15,285 nucleotides of DNA, taken from contig JBHHYU010000074.1 in assembly GCA_046757725.1 (NCBI GenBank), forward strand, positions 1 through 15,285. Direction: 5' to 3'. This document shows positions 13,396-15,285 of the stretch, in pieces. The DNA is from JBHHYU01 sp046757725 (GTDB taxonomy: Bacteria > Desulfobacterota > Binatia > UBA9968). The first letter of the stretch is position 1. The number at the start of each line of letters is the position of its first letter. The notes under the pieces were generated by a model. That model was not told where the DNA came from. It saw nothing but the letters and a program-made list of their open reading frames with translations, and made no database searches. Position numbers and translations under genes: made by a program.

Positions 13396-14499
13396 TTACA
13401 CATGGCCTGTCCGAGCAGTTACGTATTCCTTCATGTAAAGGTCCAAGAGAGCAGCCAGAAGGGCAAAAAGCACAGGCCCAAGGATGATCCCGAGCACGCC
13501 GAAGAGTCTGAGGCCTCCCAGGATGCTGAAGAATAGAAAAAGAGTCGGAAGTCGCAGACGATTTCCGATCAATAGGGGTTTGAGAATATTATCGATGGTC
13601 CCTACAATACCCCCTCCCCAAACCATAAGGATCAGGCCTTGTACATAGTCTCCTTGAAGAAAAAGATAGACAGAAACGGGGAACCAGACTAAGAAAGAAC
13701 CCCCGATAGGCAGCAGGGCCATAAAGGCCGTGGCCACTCCCAACAGAATGGCAAAAGGTACGCCGAGGAACCAGTAGGCTAGGCCGGCGAGGAGGCCTTG
13801 GGCCATGGCTGTGATCAGAGCTCCATGAATGACTCCGTACAACGCGTTGACAATATTCTGGAAGAGATGTTCCTTATGCTCCTGGTCCATAGGTAAAAGC
13901 GAGCGGATCCTTTCGGACAGATGTTTGCCGTCACGCATGAGGAAAAAAAAACTGAAGAGGGTGATGACAAAATTTATTACGAAGAGAAACACATTCTGGG
14001 CTACGTCTCCTACCTGGGAAACTAAAAACCCAGAGGCTTGCTGTACCCCTTGAACCGCCGCCTTTCTGAGATCGATCTTGAAAACCGCTAATTCCGATGA
14101 GACCGTATCCCAGAGTCTCGTGATATCCTTGACCCAAGGGTTTCCCGTCCAGGCCTCGAATTCGTTCCCGTTCACATAGGTGCGAACTGTCTGGGCGAGT
14201 TCCCCTGCCTCCTGTGTCAGAAAAATCGATATTCTCATGGCCGGGAAAACAATGAGGAAGATGATGAGTACCGTTACAATCAGGGCTGCCAGGGTAGCCC
14301 TGCCTCTCAGGACTTTTAGCAGGAAGGCATAAGCCGGGTAGACCACAATTGCGAGGATAGCTGCCCAGGTAATGGCCTGGAGAAACGGGCTAAGGATGAG
14401 AAAGGCGAGATAGAGGATGACGAACAACAGGACAAAAAAGAAGATTGTGACAAGCCAGTTCTGATTCACTCTTGCGTGCTCCGGGTCATGTTGACCCAC
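13396..14499 (-). CDS. AI-2E/PerM-family membrane transporter (UPF0118)
   Basis: Multi-pass inner-membrane protein of the family that includes TqsA (AI-2 export) and PerM; many members have no proven substrate. About eight hydrophobic segments are visible: two pairs near the N-terminus (WLVTIFFFVLLFVILYLAFL, then ITWAAILAIVVYPAYAFLL and TLAALIVTVLIIFLIVFP), a periplasmic domain of about 70 residues, then LFVINFVITLFSFFFLMRDG, a typical family segment. The C-terminal block has the family's FLGVPFAILLGVATAFMALLP, LKPLLIGNRLRLP and FGVLGIILGPVLFALLAALL. The 367 residues fit. The GTG at 14499 lacks a ribosome site. A GTG at 14469 has GGAG nine bases upstream and gives a 357-residue protein, possibly the true start. 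No adjacent lux-type gene argues for an AI-2 role. Confidence 0.9.
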   Translation of the reverse strand: MGQHDPEHARVNQNWLVTIFFFVLLFVILYLAFLILSPFLQAITWAAILAIVVYPAYAFLLKVLRGRATLAALIVTVLIIFLIVFPAMRISIFLTQEAGELAQTVRTYVNGNEFEAWTGNPWVKDITRLWDTVSSELAVFKIDLRKAAVQGVQQASGFLVSQVGDVAQNVFLFVINFVITLFSFFFLMRDGKHLSERIRSLLPMDQEHKEHLFQNIVNALYGVIHGALITAMAQGLLAGLAYWFLGVPFAILLGVATAFMALLPIGGSFLVWFPVSVYLFLQGDYVQGLILMVWGGGIVGTIDNILKPLLIGNRLRLPTLFLFFSILGGLRLFGVLGIILGPVLFALLAALLDLYMKEYVTARTGHV

Positions 14500-14570
14500 A
14501 CTATAAGCGGAAGGCCGAAAAGCTGCAAGAAGGCTCTACCGTTTCTCTCAACTCGTCCTAAATAGTATTA

Positions 14571-15099
14571 TCTTTACGCTTCCAAGTTGAGTTTTCCCAG
14601 CCGGATCTTATTCTGCTGGATTACATGATGCCTGGCATGAACGGACTTGAGGTTATCAAAGAGCTTCGCAGGAGAGAAAACGATGTCCCGGTTGTGATTA
14701 TCACGTCGCACGGCACTATAGAACGGGAGTTCAGGGGATGAAAGAAGGGGCTTATAATTTCATTACCAAGTCCTTTGAACTGAACGATGTAGCCCTTGTG
14801 GTCAAGAAAGCACTGGAGCCGGAAACATGCGAGAGCTGGCCAACGTGGTAGAGAGGGCCGTAGTCCTAGGCCAGGGGCCAAAAATCACACTCGGTGATTT
14901 ACCTCCTCGTGTCATTGGGACAGAAGCGAGAGTTCCGTCAGACAGTTTGTCGTATCATCAGGCCATGGACGGCTATCGACGGGAGTTAATCGTAAAAGCT
15001 CTGAGTGAGGCCTGGGGAAATCGCGCCGCTGCAGCTAAGGCCTTGGGTCTCCACAGAACCCATCTCATGAAGCTGATCAAATCACTCAAAATTGATTGA
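14571..15099 (+). pseudogene. Decayed NtrC-type response regulator (ATPase domain deleted)
   Basis: Three pieces of one sigma-54 activator gene remain. Frame 1 (from 14571) encodes FSQPDLILLDYMMPGMNGLE, then VIKELRRRENDVPVVIITSH: the receiver domain with the phospho-aspartate (LLDYMMP) but without its N-terminal beta strand and acidic pair. It breaks at a frameshift near 14729 (stop at 14739-14741). Frame 2 resumes with MKEGAYNFITKSFELNDVAL, the receiver's last helix with its conserved lysine. After KKALEPE near 14823 the sequence jumps to a third frame, RELANVVERAVVLGQGPKIT (14827 on): the end of an AAA+ domain, with the Walker and GAFTGA parts missing. It ends with a Fis-type helix-turn-helix (NRAAAAKALGLHRTHLMKLI). 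The last 90 codons could still be translated from ATG 14827, but no function is expected. Confidence 0.85.
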
Positions 15100-15103
15100 A
15101 TGT

Positions 15104-15144
15104 AAACCCCGCTTCTTGAGGCGGGCACAAAGCCGATGGGGTTT
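15104..15144 (+). repeat. Nested inverted repeat downstream of the regulator remnant
   Basis: AAACCCC (15104-15110) is the inverse complement of GGGGTTT (15138-15144). Between them CCCGC (15108-15112) pairs with GCGGG (15121-15125). No T-run follows, so it is not a standard terminator. It may be the 3' structure of the former regulator gene or part of a mobile-element end. Confidence 0.4.
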
Positions 15145-15192
15145 CCAAAGGGGAGAAGCGGCAGATCTTCCCCCATAGATCGTCTCTTGGGT

Positions 15193-15285
15193 CGAACACG
15201 GGGATTCAAACCCGGTGGTTGATATAACTTGCTTGATACTCATTGAGGCCCCCTCCTGAGCATACTTTTGGTATGCTCGTGTTTG
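15193..15285. repeat. Structured element at the right edge of the window
   Basis: CGAACACG (15193-15200) is nearly the inverse complement of CGTGTTTG (15278-15285; 7 of 8). Together they enclose GGG-ATTCAAA-CCC (15201-15213) and a perfect 8-bp hairpin, GAGCATAC-TTTTG-GTATGCTC (15258-15278). The layout suggests a folded RNA or an insertion-sequence end, but no family could be recognised and the element may continue beyond the window. Confidence 0.35.

Noticed and set aside
15190..15225. tRNA T-arm-like sequence on the minus strand (GGGTTTGAATCCCCG)
   Set aside because: The T-loop lacks the invariant C, the stem has a mismatch, and no D-arm or anticodon arm can be drawn upstream. Only a weak acceptor-like pairing exists.
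1..15285. CRISPR arrays, rRNA genes, transposase genes
   Set aside because: No regularly spaced repeats, no rRNA-like sequence and no transposase or integrase motif were found on either strand.

Overview
The window looks like a chromosomal segment from a Gram-negative bacterium. It carries the Kdo (lipopolysaccharide core sugar) pathway, and it very probably decodes UGA as selenocysteine in one gene. Base composition is intermediate, roughly 50-55% GC by eye. The mix of a kds-pyrG operon, an EutA-like ATPase next to a bicupin, an NMT1-type binding protein and a selenoprotein is the kind seen in deep-branching, mostly uncultured groups (NC10, Tectomicrobia or deltaproteobacteria-like lineages). 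That placement is an inference, and no marker here fixes the phylum.

Layout. (1) Positions 1-4604, minus strand: a compact operon kdsB-pyrG-kdsA-kdsD-kdsC (kdsC runs off the left edge), driven by a near-consensus sigma-70 promoter at 4576-4604 with a short structured leader. It makes Kdo-8-phosphate, dephosphorylates it and activates Kdo with CTP, and pyrG inside it supplies that CTP. (2) Positions 4605-6283, plus strand: a non-coding stretch, a 60-residue zinc-ribbon protein and an NMT1/THI5-like substrate-binding protein with no visible signal peptide. (3) Positions 6319-9028, minus strand: a two-gene unit of a bicupin protein followed by an EutA-like ASKHA ATPase, with no ethanolamine ammonia-lyase genes beside it. 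(4) Positions 9449-10336: a single-repeat GDT1/UPF0016 membrane protein, then a gene-poor stretch holding the last 48 codons of a lost 1-pyrroline-5-carboxylate dehydrogenase. (5) Positions 10337-12193, minus strand: a redox and stress cluster of a CnoX-like thioredoxin-TPR protein, an AhpD/carboxymuconolactone-decarboxylase-fold protein without the CxxC motif, and an OsmC-family protein. (6) Positions 12491-15285: an unrecognised 263-residue protein, an AI-2E/PerM-family transporter, the wreck of an NtrC-type response regulator, and a structured non-coding tail.

The main discovery is the OsmC gene at 11702-12193. Read naively it is two short ORFs (12193-12008 and 11977-11702). They lie in one frame, separated by a single TGA that falls exactly where OsmC/Ohr proteins have their peroxidatic cysteine. 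A hairpin of 6-7 bp with a G/U-containing apical loop starts about 14 nt after the TGA, where a bacterial SECIS element belongs. The resolving cysteine is present in the second half. The best reading is a 163-residue selenocysteine peroxidase of the OsmC family. The sel genes needed to decode it are not in the window.

Two gene remnants (P5C dehydrogenase tail; NtrC regulator missing its ATPase domain) and the sparse non-coding stretches show a genome with ongoing gene loss between intact operons.
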